64,000 nt of DNA from Opitutales bacterium. Its GTDB lineage: Bacteria; Verrucomicrobiota; Verrucomicrobiia; Opitutales; JABSRG01. Made by a program: the position numbers and the translations under genes. The stretch lies in assembly GCA_028280845.1 (NCBI GenBank), contig JANQKZ010000034.1:62001-126000 (forward strand), given 5' to 3'. Under the pieces are notes generated by a model that saw nothing but the letters and a program-made list of their open reading frames with translations, made no database searches and was not told the origin of the DNA. This document shows positions 17,781-25,373 of the stretch, piece by piece (position 1 is the first letter of the stretch; every line of letters begins with the position of its first letter).

Positions 17781-19799
17781 ATGAAAACGGACCCATTGCC
17801 ATCATCACATTTGCATTTTCTGGAGGGCTCCCCCCTCATGGGCCGACTGGTCACGAAGGGGCGGGATGGCACTTTTTATAATTCCCACTGGATGGAGTTC
17901 GTGGCGGAAACTGCCAAAACAGAGCGTGGCGCCGTGCTGGATAATTGGGTGCATCCCGATGACCTTAAGCGACTTAAACAGGAGGAAGAAACCGCGTTGG
18001 CCGTTGGGCGCACCTATCAGCTCGAGTATCGGTTGAGGCGGCAGGACGGGGAGTTTCTCTGGGTTACCGAGGTGGGTTGGGTGGACCAGAGTGGAGAAAC
18101 CCCACAACTCATGGCTCAAATTACGGATGTTGGGCGATTTCCACGTAAAGTGAGGGAGGCCAAACAGGAACTGACCGAGCAGCGACTGAGCAGCCTGTTT
18201 GAGATGGCGGGTCACTTTGGGGAGGATCCCAAACGGCAGGTTCGCTTCATCCTCGAGTCGGGGGTGCAACTCATGGGATTGGATTGCGGGGTACTTTCCC
18301 GAATTCAAGATGGGGACTACGAGGTGTATCAGGTTTTCGATCCGAATGGTGTCATCCAGGCTGGGGATCGGCATGAAGCCCAAAACAGTTACTGTCTTTC
18401 CACACTGGAACAGGAGGCGGTGTTAGCGATTGAGCAGATCGGGCGGGCGGAAAAACGGATCCATCCGTGCTACCGGGATTTCAAACTAGCCAGCTACATT
18501 GCAACCCCGGTTCATGTGGATGGGGTTCCTTTCGGAACCCTCAACTTCTTCGGGCTCTTTCCCAAGCCGCAACCTTTCAGTGAACTGGATAAGCAATTTC
18601 TCTCTACGATGGGGCGCTGGATTGGTAACCTGCTCTCCCGTCACCAGCTGAACCGCCAACTGCAGGAAAGTGAGGAGCGTTTCCAGTTGGCGGTCGATGG
18701 ATCCAGTGCCGGAATCTGGGACTGGCACATCAAGCCGGAACGGAGAATCTGGTGGTCGCCGCGATTCTATGAATTGCTGGGCTATGAGCCCGGCGAGGTT
18801 ACCGCATCTTTTACCGGATTTAAGCGCCTCCTCCATCCCGATGACTATGCAAAGGCTTTCAGCGCCCTGAAGATGCAGCTTAACGAGGGGCAGCCCTTTG
18901 TGGCGGAGTATCGGCTCAAGCATAAGTCAGGAGGATTTCGCTGGTATGAGGCCAGGGGCAAGATGCGCATTTCAGAGGAGGGGGAACCGTTGCGCATTCT
19001 TGGCTCCCTGGTAGATATTCATGACCGGAAACTGGCGGAGGCCCAAGTGGTCAAACAAGCGGTGGACCTGGCGGAAGCGAAAGATCGGGCCGACCGTGCC
19101 AACCTGGCGAAGAGTGAGTTTATTGCCATCACCAGCCATGAGTTGCGGACCCCGATTAACGGTATCCTCGGAGGCCTTGAGATCCTCGAACAGATGGATT
19201 TGCCCGCCGACTCAAGGGAGATCTTCAAGCTGGTTCACGACTGTGCGGATAGTTTGAAGCACATCATAAACGATATCCTGGATATCACTAAAATTGAATC
19301 GGGTCAGATCGGGGTAGAACTTGAGGAGATGAATATCGAAGCCAGCTTGGAGTTAATTGTATCTAGCTATCTGATACAGGCCAAGGAAAAGGGTATATCT
19401 CTGAGGTATGAAATTTCGGGCGGCTTTGGCATAAAGCCGATCTGGACTGACCCCCATCGGGTTCGGCAAATTCTCTTCAACTTGGTGGGAAATGGAGTGA
19501 AGTTTACGGAAACCGGGGAAGTTGTTATCCAAGCTGCCGACTCGAAGGATACCATCGTATTTGAGATAACCGATACGGGCAAAGGGATGTCTGAACTGGA
19601 GCTGTCCCAGGCCTTTGAGCCCTTCTTTCAGGGGGAGGAATCCGGTACCCGAATCCACGGTGGGGTCGGACTGGGTTTAACCATTGCCAAACGACTCTGT
19701 GATGCCCTGCAGGGCAAGATTGAAATTTCGAGCAAACTCGAAGCGGGAACTCGAGTGAGGGTGGAAATTCCGAAGATGGAGTTGGATCAACCCATCTAG
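17781..19799 (+). CDS. PAS-GAF-PAS sensor histidine kinase
   Basis: The 672-aa soluble kinase has no transmembrane segment. Domain order is PAS (~25-120, 'RLRRQDGEFLWVTEVGW'), GAF (~140-285), PAS/PAC (~295-425, 'WDWHIKPERRIWWSPRFYELLGYEPGE'), HisKA with H453 in 'ITSHELRTPINGILGG' and a HATPase_c domain with N box 'LVGNGVKFTETG', G1 'ITDTGKGMS' and G2 'GGVGLGLTIAKRL'. There is no receiver domain. The ATG at 17781 gives a cleaner start than 17691. It is probably paired with the divergent receiver protein. Confidence 0.9.
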   Translation: MKTDPLPSSHLHFLEGSPLMGRLVTKGRDGTFYNSHWMEFVAETAKTERGAVLDNWVHPDDLKRLKQEEETALAVGRTYQLEYRLRRQDGEFLWVTEVGWVDQSGETPQLMAQITDVGRFPRKVREAKQELTEQRLSSLFEMAGHFGEDPKRQVRFILESGVQLMGLDCGVLSRIQDGDYEVYQVFDPNGVIQAGDRHEAQNSYCLSTLEQEAVLAIEQIGRAEKRIHPCYRDFKLASYIATPVHVDGVPFGTLNFFGLFPKPQPFSELDKQFLSTMGRWIGNLLSRHQLNRQLQESEERFQLAVDGSSAGIWDWHIKPERRIWWSPRFYELLGYEPGEVTASFTGFKRLLHPDDYAKAFSALKMQLNEGQPFVAEYRLKHKSGGFRWYEARGKMRISEEGEPLRILGSLVDIHDRKLAEAQVVKQAVDLAEAKDRADRANLAKSEFIAITSHELRTPINGILGGLEILEQMDLPADSREIFKLVHDCADSLKHIINDILDITKIESGQIGVELEEMNIEASLELIVSSYLIQAKEKGISLRYEISGGFGIKPIWTDPHRVRQILFNLVGNGVKFTETGEVVIQAADSKDTIVFEITDTGKGMSELELSQAFEPFFQGEESGTRIHGGVGLGLTIAKRLCDALQGKIEISSKLEAGTRVRVEIPKMELDQPI

Positions 19800-19886
19800 C
19801 GTCCTCTTGTATGCGGCAGGCAGCAGAAGCACAGAAACAGTTTTCGGCTTTCATGGGGATTCCCCATTTGTTTATTTCATGAATCT

Positions 19887-20513
19887 ATGAATGAGGTGCT
19901 GCTTTTTGATCCTGTTTCCAAACTATGCGATGCGTTGGTGAAGGAGTTCGACCGGATTCACCTGGAGCGGAAATCTCTGCTCGAATCGGCGGCTGACTAC
20001 ATAAGGGATTCCCGGGAGCGTCGAGGGGTCATCCAGCTCAATTACATTTGCACCCACAATAGCCGCAGAAGTCATATGGGTCAGGTTTGGGCTCAAGTGG
20101 CCGCGGAGGTTTATCAGATTCCATCCGTGCGTACATTTTCCGGGGGAACGGAGGCCACGGCCTGCAATCCGCGCACGATCGCGGCATTTCAGCGTGCGGG
20201 TTTCCAGGTGGCCAAACCAGGCGAGGGAGATAACCCCATTTACGCCCTCCGTTATGCAGCGGCAGCTGAACCCTTGCGATTGTTTTCCAAAGTCTATTCG
20301 GACCCGATTAATCCTGACAGGGATTTTGCGGCGTTTATGACCTGTGATAGCGCCGATGCGGCCTGTCCGGTGGTTTTTGGAGCAGAGGCACGGTTCCCGA
20401 CGACCTATGAGGACCCAAAGGTCATGGATGACCAGCCAGGGGAATCGAGCCACTACACCGAACGCTTGCGTCAAATCGGGCGGGAGGCCCTTTATATGTT
20501 TTCCTGCGTTTGA
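19887..20513 (+). CDS. ArsC/low-MW protein-tyrosine-phosphatase-like protein
   Basis: The 208-aa product has the CX5R P-loop 'CTHNSRRS' (C55, R61) inside 'QLNYICTHNSRRSHMGQVWA', as in LMW-PTPase-fold arsenate reductases. 'MTCDSADAACPVV' near residue 155 provides further cysteines, and the DPKVMDDQPG segment provides the D-P acid loop. Length exceeds the usual ~140 aa because of an N-terminal helical extension (~50 residues). Whether it reduces arsenate or dephosphorylates protein is not decidable from sequence. Confidence 0.8.
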   Translation: MNEVLLFDPVSKLCDALVKEFDRIHLERKSLLESAADYIRDSRERRGVIQLNYICTHNSRRSHMGQVWAQVAAEVYQIPSVRTFSGGTEATACNPRTIAAFQRAGFQVAKPGEGDNPIYALRYAAAAEPLRLFSKVYSDPINPDRDFAAFMTCDSADAACPVVFGAEARFPTTYEDPKVMDDQPGESSHYTERLRQIGREALYMFSCV

Positions 20514-20578
20514 ACCGTTGGAGTAAGGAGTTTTTCCGTTGCCCGGACGCCTGAACTGACCACTGGTATAAGGACAGT

Positions 20579-21562
20579 TTGAATATCCTGACAGAATTTA
20601 TTCCCCTCGGACACAATTGGGGTCCATTGGCGGTACTGGTGGTGTTTCTGGATGCCTCTGCGCTAATGATCTGGCGGCTGGATCGTATGTCACGCCGTGG
20701 AGTGGAGGGCACAGTGCTGGGTACCCTGGTCATGCCTTACTGTTCCGGAATGGGTAATTTAATCTTCGCTATTCTGATTGCGTCTCAGGGAGGTCCGGGG
20801 ATGGAGGTAGTGATCAATAGTCTGGTCAACAATGTGACGAATCTGACCCTCCTGTTAGGGCTTCCTGCGCTAATCTGGGGCTTACGGGTCATTGGGCGCC
20901 GAGGGAAAAAAAGGGAGCGACAGATTCAGGAGATCAATCGACTTTCTCTGTTGCTGACGATTGTGGCCGGGATCTTTTTTACGGGTGTGCTATGGGCATT
21001 GGGTAGTGATGGCAGCCTGACCCGGGGAGACGGTATGGTGCTGATCGGGATATTCTTCTTCTGGCAGTGTTTCGAGGTGTTTGATGTGCTGAAAAGCAAT
21101 GTGAGGAAGAATCAGCGCTTTGATTATATCATATTGCTCGACCTCTTTCTTCTCCTCCTGGGGGCCTACGGGCTGTATTGCAGTATTGAGTGGTTGGTGG
21201 CTTGGATTGAGCAGCTGGATGGCGGTTGGTTGTCGGTGGATAATCTGGGCTGGCTGAGTGGCCTTTTAATGGTGCTCCCCAATGCGGGGATGGCGTTCTA
21301 CTACGCTTGGAGGAGTCGTCCGGATATCGTAGCCAGTTCCCAGCTGGGTGACGGGCATATCTGTATTCCGCTCTGTATTGGCATCTTCGCTGTGTTTCAC
21401 AACACGCAGTTACCGGATATATTTCAGGCCAGTATTCTGATCATTATGGGATCTCTCGTGCTCCATGGATTGTCCCTTTTATTCTTTGGGGGAATTCCCC
21501 GCATTCTGGGCGGGTTGCTTTCCATCGCCTACGGGGTGTTTCTTTTTGTCGGGCTGGTTTGA
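20579..21562 (+). CDS. Sodium/calcium-exchanger (CaCA)-like membrane protein
   Basis: The 327-aa polytopic membrane protein has about ten hydrophobic segments in two halves. The first half carries 'GMGNLIFAILIASQGGPG...VINSLVNNVTNLTLLLG', resembling an alpha-repeat (GNxxxNxxxVLG type). The second half has 'LSGLLMVLPNAGMAFYYAW'. It is divergent from typical YrbG. The start is a TTG at 20579 with a well-spaced AAGGA ribosome site. It lies 65 bp after the ArsC-like gene on the same strand. The transported ion is unknown. Confidence 0.7.
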   Translation: MNILTEFIPLGHNWGPLAVLVVFLDASALMIWRLDRMSRRGVEGTVLGTLVMPYCSGMGNLIFAILIASQGGPGMEVVINSLVNNVTNLTLLLGLPALIWGLRVIGRRGKKRERQIQEINRLSLLLTIVAGIFFTGVLWALGSDGSLTRGDGMVLIGIFFFWQCFEVFDVLKSNVRKNQRFDYIILLDLFLLLLGAYGLYCSIEWLVAWIEQLDGGWLSVDNLGWLSGLLMVLPNAGMAFYYAWRSRPDIVASSQLGDGHICIPLCIGIFAVFHNTQLPDIFQASILIIMGSLVLHGLSLLFFGGIPRILGGLLSIAYGVFLFVGLV

Positions 21563-21575
21563 GGAGGCTCCGGTT

Positions 21576-21995
21576 TCAGATTTGTACCGGTGTCATACGG
21601 AAGCGCTCGCTCAGACTGACGAAGGAAGCTTGGGCCAGCTTCCATTGGGGGTCCCGGGTAATATCTTCCATGTCCTTAACGGTGTGGTTGCAGAGGAGAT
21701 ACAAGTTCTCTCCGAGGACGATGAAGGCATCGAAGTCTGCTCCGCGGGCGTCTCGGACAAAGGAGAAGTCTCCGGGTTCGAGATCATCTTTGAGCATTTC
21801 TTGGCGCAGGGGAACCAGGTTCTCGAGAAAATCCTTCAGGAATTCAGCATGGCGGGGGCCACTGTACTCAAAGATCTGCCCCTGGATGGTAGTGAGGTCT
21901 ACGATGGCCCATTCGTCAAAAACGGGGCGGCCATAGGCTTCATTCATCCGCGTGACGGCCTTGTTAACGAGTTCAGTGGCTTGGGCAATCGTCAT
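21576..21995 (-). CDS. Conserved hypothetical protein
   Basis: The 139-aa soluble protein begins MTIAQATELVNKAVTRMNEA and has a mixed alpha/beta composition ('FDEWAIVDL', 'GPRHAEFLKDFLENLVPLR', 'GADFDAFIVLGENLYLLCNH'). I do not recognise a family. The longer frame starts at a TTG (22031); the ATG at 21995 is preferred. It is the last gene of a leftward group with the LolA-like protein and the SDR. Confidence 0.6.
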   Translation of the reverse strand: MTIAQATELVNKAVTRMNEAYGRPVFDEWAIVDLTTIQGQIFEYSGPRHAEFLKDFLENLVPLRQEMLKDDLEPGDFSFVRDARGADFDAFIVLGENLYLLCNHTVKDMEDITRDPQWKLAQASFVSLSERFRMTPVQI

Positions 21996-22067
21996 AGGTG
22001 GAGTTTTGAGAGGCTCTCGAACAAAAGACAAGGATTTGGAGGGGCGGGGGATTTTTTTAGTCTTTTT

Positions 22068-22946
22068 TCATGAGCTCCGTGCTTCCTTGAAGGGTTTGAG
22101 GAGCGCCTTGAGGGCGTCATCATCGGTTTTGCTCCAATTTTTTGCACGTCGTGTAGTGAAAATATCCTCAGGTAACTCTAAGTTAAAGGCGGCGGAGTGT
22201 TTGACGCAGATGGTCATAGAACCGCGCTGCTGGTTTACGATTTCGATGCGAGCAGGCCGGCTGAGGGGATGCTCCTCGGTCCCATGATCGAAGTAGTTGG
22301 CGGCGCGAATAGATTTCAGGAAATTGCCTCCTTGGTCATGCAGTTCAAGTTTGAGGAAGTCATTACCGGGAGCGGAGAAATAGTAGATCGCCTGGCCATA
22401 CACACTGAGTCGCTGGTCGGAGGGGTTTTTATACCGTGAGGTGATCTTCGTTGCGTAGGTGCCTTCGAGGACGACAGCCCCGTCCCGGAAAAAATCCATC
22501 CCTGCCTTGTCGTTATCCTGGATATCTTCCAGATGCCAATCCGTGTCACTTAGATATCCTCTGCGTTCCCGGGCGGAAAGTTTGCCTAAGTTACCGAGTT
22601 TCCGGTCGTAGAGAAAAAGATCCCCCGGGCGTTCATAGGGTTGGATATTCAAGAGAGTGGCGGGGGTCAGGTCTTCACTTTCCTCCAGGATTCTCCAAAG
22701 GCCGTATACCTTATCATCTTTGTATTCGTAAATCAGATACATCCAGCCTAGCTTTACCTCACCTGAGGCTTCGAAAACGTAGATCCGGTAAAGCTCCAGG
22801 TGGGAATTAACCAGAAAGGTCTCTTCGAACGCCCGAACGACGTCTCTTCCCTCGTTTTCGATAGGGCGGAACCCCAGCAGTGGGGTGGACAGCCCAGCCA
22901 GTAGGCCAAGCGTGAAGGATAGGGATTTAAACAAAGAAGTCTTCAT
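22068..22946 (-). CDS. LolA-like outer-membrane lipoprotein-sorting domain protein
   Basis: The 292-aa exported protein has a signal peptide (MKTSLFKSLSFTLGLLAGLS). The LolA_like/pfam17131 pattern is visible: 'RPGDLFLYDRKLGNLGKLSARERRGYLSDTDWHLEDIQ', equivalent to the '..YLP..KKVRRI..S.R.gsf.gtD.s.eDl' signature, then 'TKITSRYKNPSDQRLSVYGQ'. Such proteins are periplasmic convex beta-sheet carriers for hydrophobic or lipid cargo. Its start overlaps the upstream SDR gene by 20 bp. Confidence 0.7.
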   Translation of the reverse strand: MKTSLFKSLSFTLGLLAGLSTPLLGFRPIENEGRDVVRAFEETFLVNSHLELYRIYVFEASGEVKLGWMYLIYEYKDDKVYGLWRILEESEDLTPATLLNIQPYERPGDLFLYDRKLGNLGKLSARERRGYLSDTDWHLEDIQDNDKAGMDFFRDGAVVLEGTYATKITSRYKNPSDQRLSVYGQAIYYFSAPGNDFLKLELHDQGGNFLKSIRAANYFDHGTEEHPLSRPARIEIVNQQRGSMTICVKHSAAFNLELPEDIFTTRRAKNWSKTDDDALKALLKPFKEARSS

Positions 22947-23652
22947 GACGCGGTCGGAGTTCAATTTCGAAAGTCCAGGCCGTAGGCGGTTGTTGAGCGA
23001 GCTGGAAATAGGACTCGGCCATATCGTCAGGCCGCAGGTAGGGGTCGGAGGGATCCAGGGCCACGGATTCCGGCATGGTGTGATCTGAGGCAATCATCCC
23101 ATCCACGAGAATGTGTGCGACGTGGATATTGCGTGGCCAGAGTTCCCGCGCAATGGAGTCGGCCATTCCGCGCAGGGCAAATTTCGCGCTGCTGAAGGCC
23201 ACGGCATTGTCTTTACCACGCATACTGGAGGTAGCTCCGGTAAACAGCATGTTACCCTCGCCGAGTTGAAGCATGTCTTCGACGCAATGCTTGGCACAAA
23301 CCCAGGCCCCAAAGGTGGAAATCCGCCAAGTTGACTCGAAGTCTTCCGCTTCACCCTGGAGCAGGCCGGTCCACCGGGAATGGCTGGCATTATAAATCAG
23401 GGTATGAATCGGTCCCATCAATTTTCGAGCGATGGAAAGGGTTTCCGCAATCGATTCGGGCTGGGACAGATCGCAGGGAAAGGGGAAAATCTTATACGGG
23501 GCAGTATCGGGAACTTCGTCTGCAATGGCTTCCAGGAACTCGGATGAGCGGGCTAAGGCGGCGACATGGCAGCCTGCCCCGTGAAAACGGCGGACTATGG
23601 CCGCTCCCAATCCGGGGCCTACTCCGGCGACTAAGGTGTTCCCGATACGCAT
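22927..23652 (-). CDS. Short-chain dehydrogenase/reductase lacking the catalytic tyrosine
   Basis: The 241-aa classical SDR Rossmann protein has 'VAGVGPGLGAAIVRRF' (TGxxxGIG-like loop), 'YNAS' (NNAG-like) and 'FTGATSS'. The usual catalytic YxxxK is FSSAK, so the tyrosine is phenylalanine. A known SDR branch (SDR_c10-like) also lacks this Tyr, so the protein may bind NAD(P) without ordinary dehydrogenase chemistry. Translation of the LolA-like gene is coupled through the 20-bp overlap. Confidence 0.82.
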   Translation of the reverse strand: MRIGNTLVAGVGPGLGAAIVRRFHGAGCHVAALARSSEFLEAIADEVPDTAPYKIFPFPCDLSQPESIAETLSIARKLMGPIHTLIYNASHSRWTGLLQGEAEDFESTWRISTFGAWVCAKHCVEDMLQLGEGNMLFTGATSSMRGKDNAVAFSSAKFALRGMADSIARELWPRNIHVAHILVDGMIASDHTMPESVALDPSDPYLRPDDMAESYFQLAQQPPTAWTFEIELRPRHEDFFV

Positions 23653-23742
23653 CGCAAGCCAGTTTAACAGGAACTGCTCGGCGTGCAAGAGGACTTCGCA
23701 GCTTGATCGCTCAGCCGAACGCCAGGATGACGATGAAACGCT

Positions 23743-25215
23743 CTAACGTATCCGCAAGGCGAGGTAGCCGGCCTGGCCCTGATTATAGACGTATAACTTG
23801 TTCACCCCGCGTTGGAGGGCATTTTTGGCCTCTTCGGCGGTACGGACTTTGTTATCATTGATTTCCAGAAAGATCATGCCTGCCCGGAAATACCTGGCAT
23901 AGCTGGAATCCGATGCCACCTCGGTGATGATCACCCCGGAAATATCTTCAGGAACGGAATACAGGGTCCGGTTTTCTTCGGTAAGCCCTGAAACGGTTAC
24001 GCCCTCCAGAATGTCTTCGGTGGTCGAGTAGAGGCTTTCCTGGTCACCGAGGAGCACGCTGGTTTTGTAGCGTTGACCCTCCCGGTAGTAATCAAATTCA
24101 ATTTCGGTCCCGGGCAGGAGTTGGGCGACCTGTAAGCGTAACTCATAAGTGTTTTCAACGGGTCGACCGTCGATCCGGGTAATGACATCGCCTCGCTGGA
24201 TCCCGGCCAGTGCGGCCGGACCCTCTTCTTCCACCTGGTTGACGAGGGCACCTTTGGTGGTCTTCAGGTCGAAGGCTTCAGCCATTTCCGTGGTCAGGTC
24301 GGAGGTGCTAACGCCCAGGTATCCCCGGCGGACCTCTCCGAAGCGGACGAGCTGGCTGGCGACGGCTGAGACCAGGTTGGTCGGAATCGAAAAACCGATG
24401 CCGATGTTGCCTCCGGTTTGAGACAGGATGGCTGAGTTCACGCCGATGAGGCGGCCCTTGGTATCGACGAGGGCACCGCCGGAATTCCCGAGATTGATGG
24501 AGGCATCCGTCTGGATGAAGTCCTCATAGCCCTTTTCCCCATAAATGCCGATGGCACGCCCAGTGGCGGAGATGATTCCCTGGGTCACCGTCGTTCCTAC
24601 GCCGAGCGGATTACCGATGGCGAACACGATATCGCCGACCTCGAGGTTGTCACTATTGGCGAGGTTGGCGGTAGGTAGGCCTTGCGCGTCGATCTTTAAG
24701 ACAGCGATGTCGGTATTCGGGTCGCGGCCCACGATGATAGCTCCGTACTCGGATCCATCGGTGAGGCGAACGAGGACTTCATCGGCATCATTTCCCCTTT
24801 CGTCCGTAACGACGTGGTTGTTGGTTAAGATATATCCATCAGCGGTGACAATGACGCCCGATCCGACACCCTGGGGAACTTTGCGTTCCTCAATATCTTC
24901 CTCTGTGATGGGGCGACGCCGGGGAACAGGATAACCGAAGAAGCGCCGAAGCATTTCTTCCTCCCTGGTCCTTGGCCCTTGCTGGCGCACGAAGCGAACC
25001 ACTTTGGCAGTATATACCGAGACCACGGCGGGTGTGACTTCACGGAGCACCGGGGCATAGCTATTGAGCGACGGCATGAGGGCACGCTCGATGGAAGCCG
25101 CATCGATCTCCAGGGAAAAGTCGGGAGAGGTGCCGTCCCCGATAGGGGTTTCTGTTTGAGCCCAGAGGGCGAGCGGAATGCAAAGGGCGATGAAGGGAAG
25201 ACAGATAGACTTCAT
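23743..25215 (-). CDS. degQ: Periplasmic HtrA/Deg serine protease
   Basis: The 490-aa product has a signal peptide (MKSICLPFIALCIPLALWAQ) and a trypsin-like domain with catalytic triad H134 ('TNNHVV'), D169 ('DIAVLKI') and S245 ('GNSGGALV'). Two PDZ domains follow (~290-380, 'RRGYLGVS', and ~400-490). The arrangement is that of the DegP/DegQ quality-control proteases of the periplasm. The start at 25215 matches the signal peptide. It is divergent from the transporter gene at 25374. Confidence 0.93.
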   Translation of the reverse strand: MKSICLPFIALCIPLALWAQTETPIGDGTSPDFSLEIDAASIERALMPSLNSYAPVLREVTPAVVSVYTAKVVRFVRQQGPRTREEEMLRRFFGYPVPRRRPITEEDIEERKVPQGVGSGVIVTADGYILTNNHVVTDERGNDADEVLVRLTDGSEYGAIIVGRDPNTDIAVLKIDAQGLPTANLANSDNLEVGDIVFAIGNPLGVGTTVTQGIISATGRAIGIYGEKGYEDFIQTDASINLGNSGGALVDTKGRLIGVNSAILSQTGGNIGIGFSIPTNLVSAVASQLVRFGEVRRGYLGVSTSDLTTEMAEAFDLKTTKGALVNQVEEEGPAALAGIQRGDVITRIDGRPVENTYELRLQVAQLLPGTEIEFDYYREGQRYKTSVLLGDQESLYSTTEDILEGVTVSGLTEENRTLYSVPEDISGVIITEVASDSSYARYFRAGMIFLEINDNKVRTAEEAKNALQRGVNKLYVYNQGQAGYLALRIR

Positions 25216-25373
25216 GGTTGGAAGAAAGCAGGCATTGTTCAGAGATACAATCCCTTCTGCAATGACGGACTTCTGGAGTCGAATATTGGGGAAATTGTTC
25301 CTCATCTGGAATATTCATTTTGAGGTTTGCCTGGTGGACCACGCTTGGATTTCACTGAACGGGACGCGCCTCT

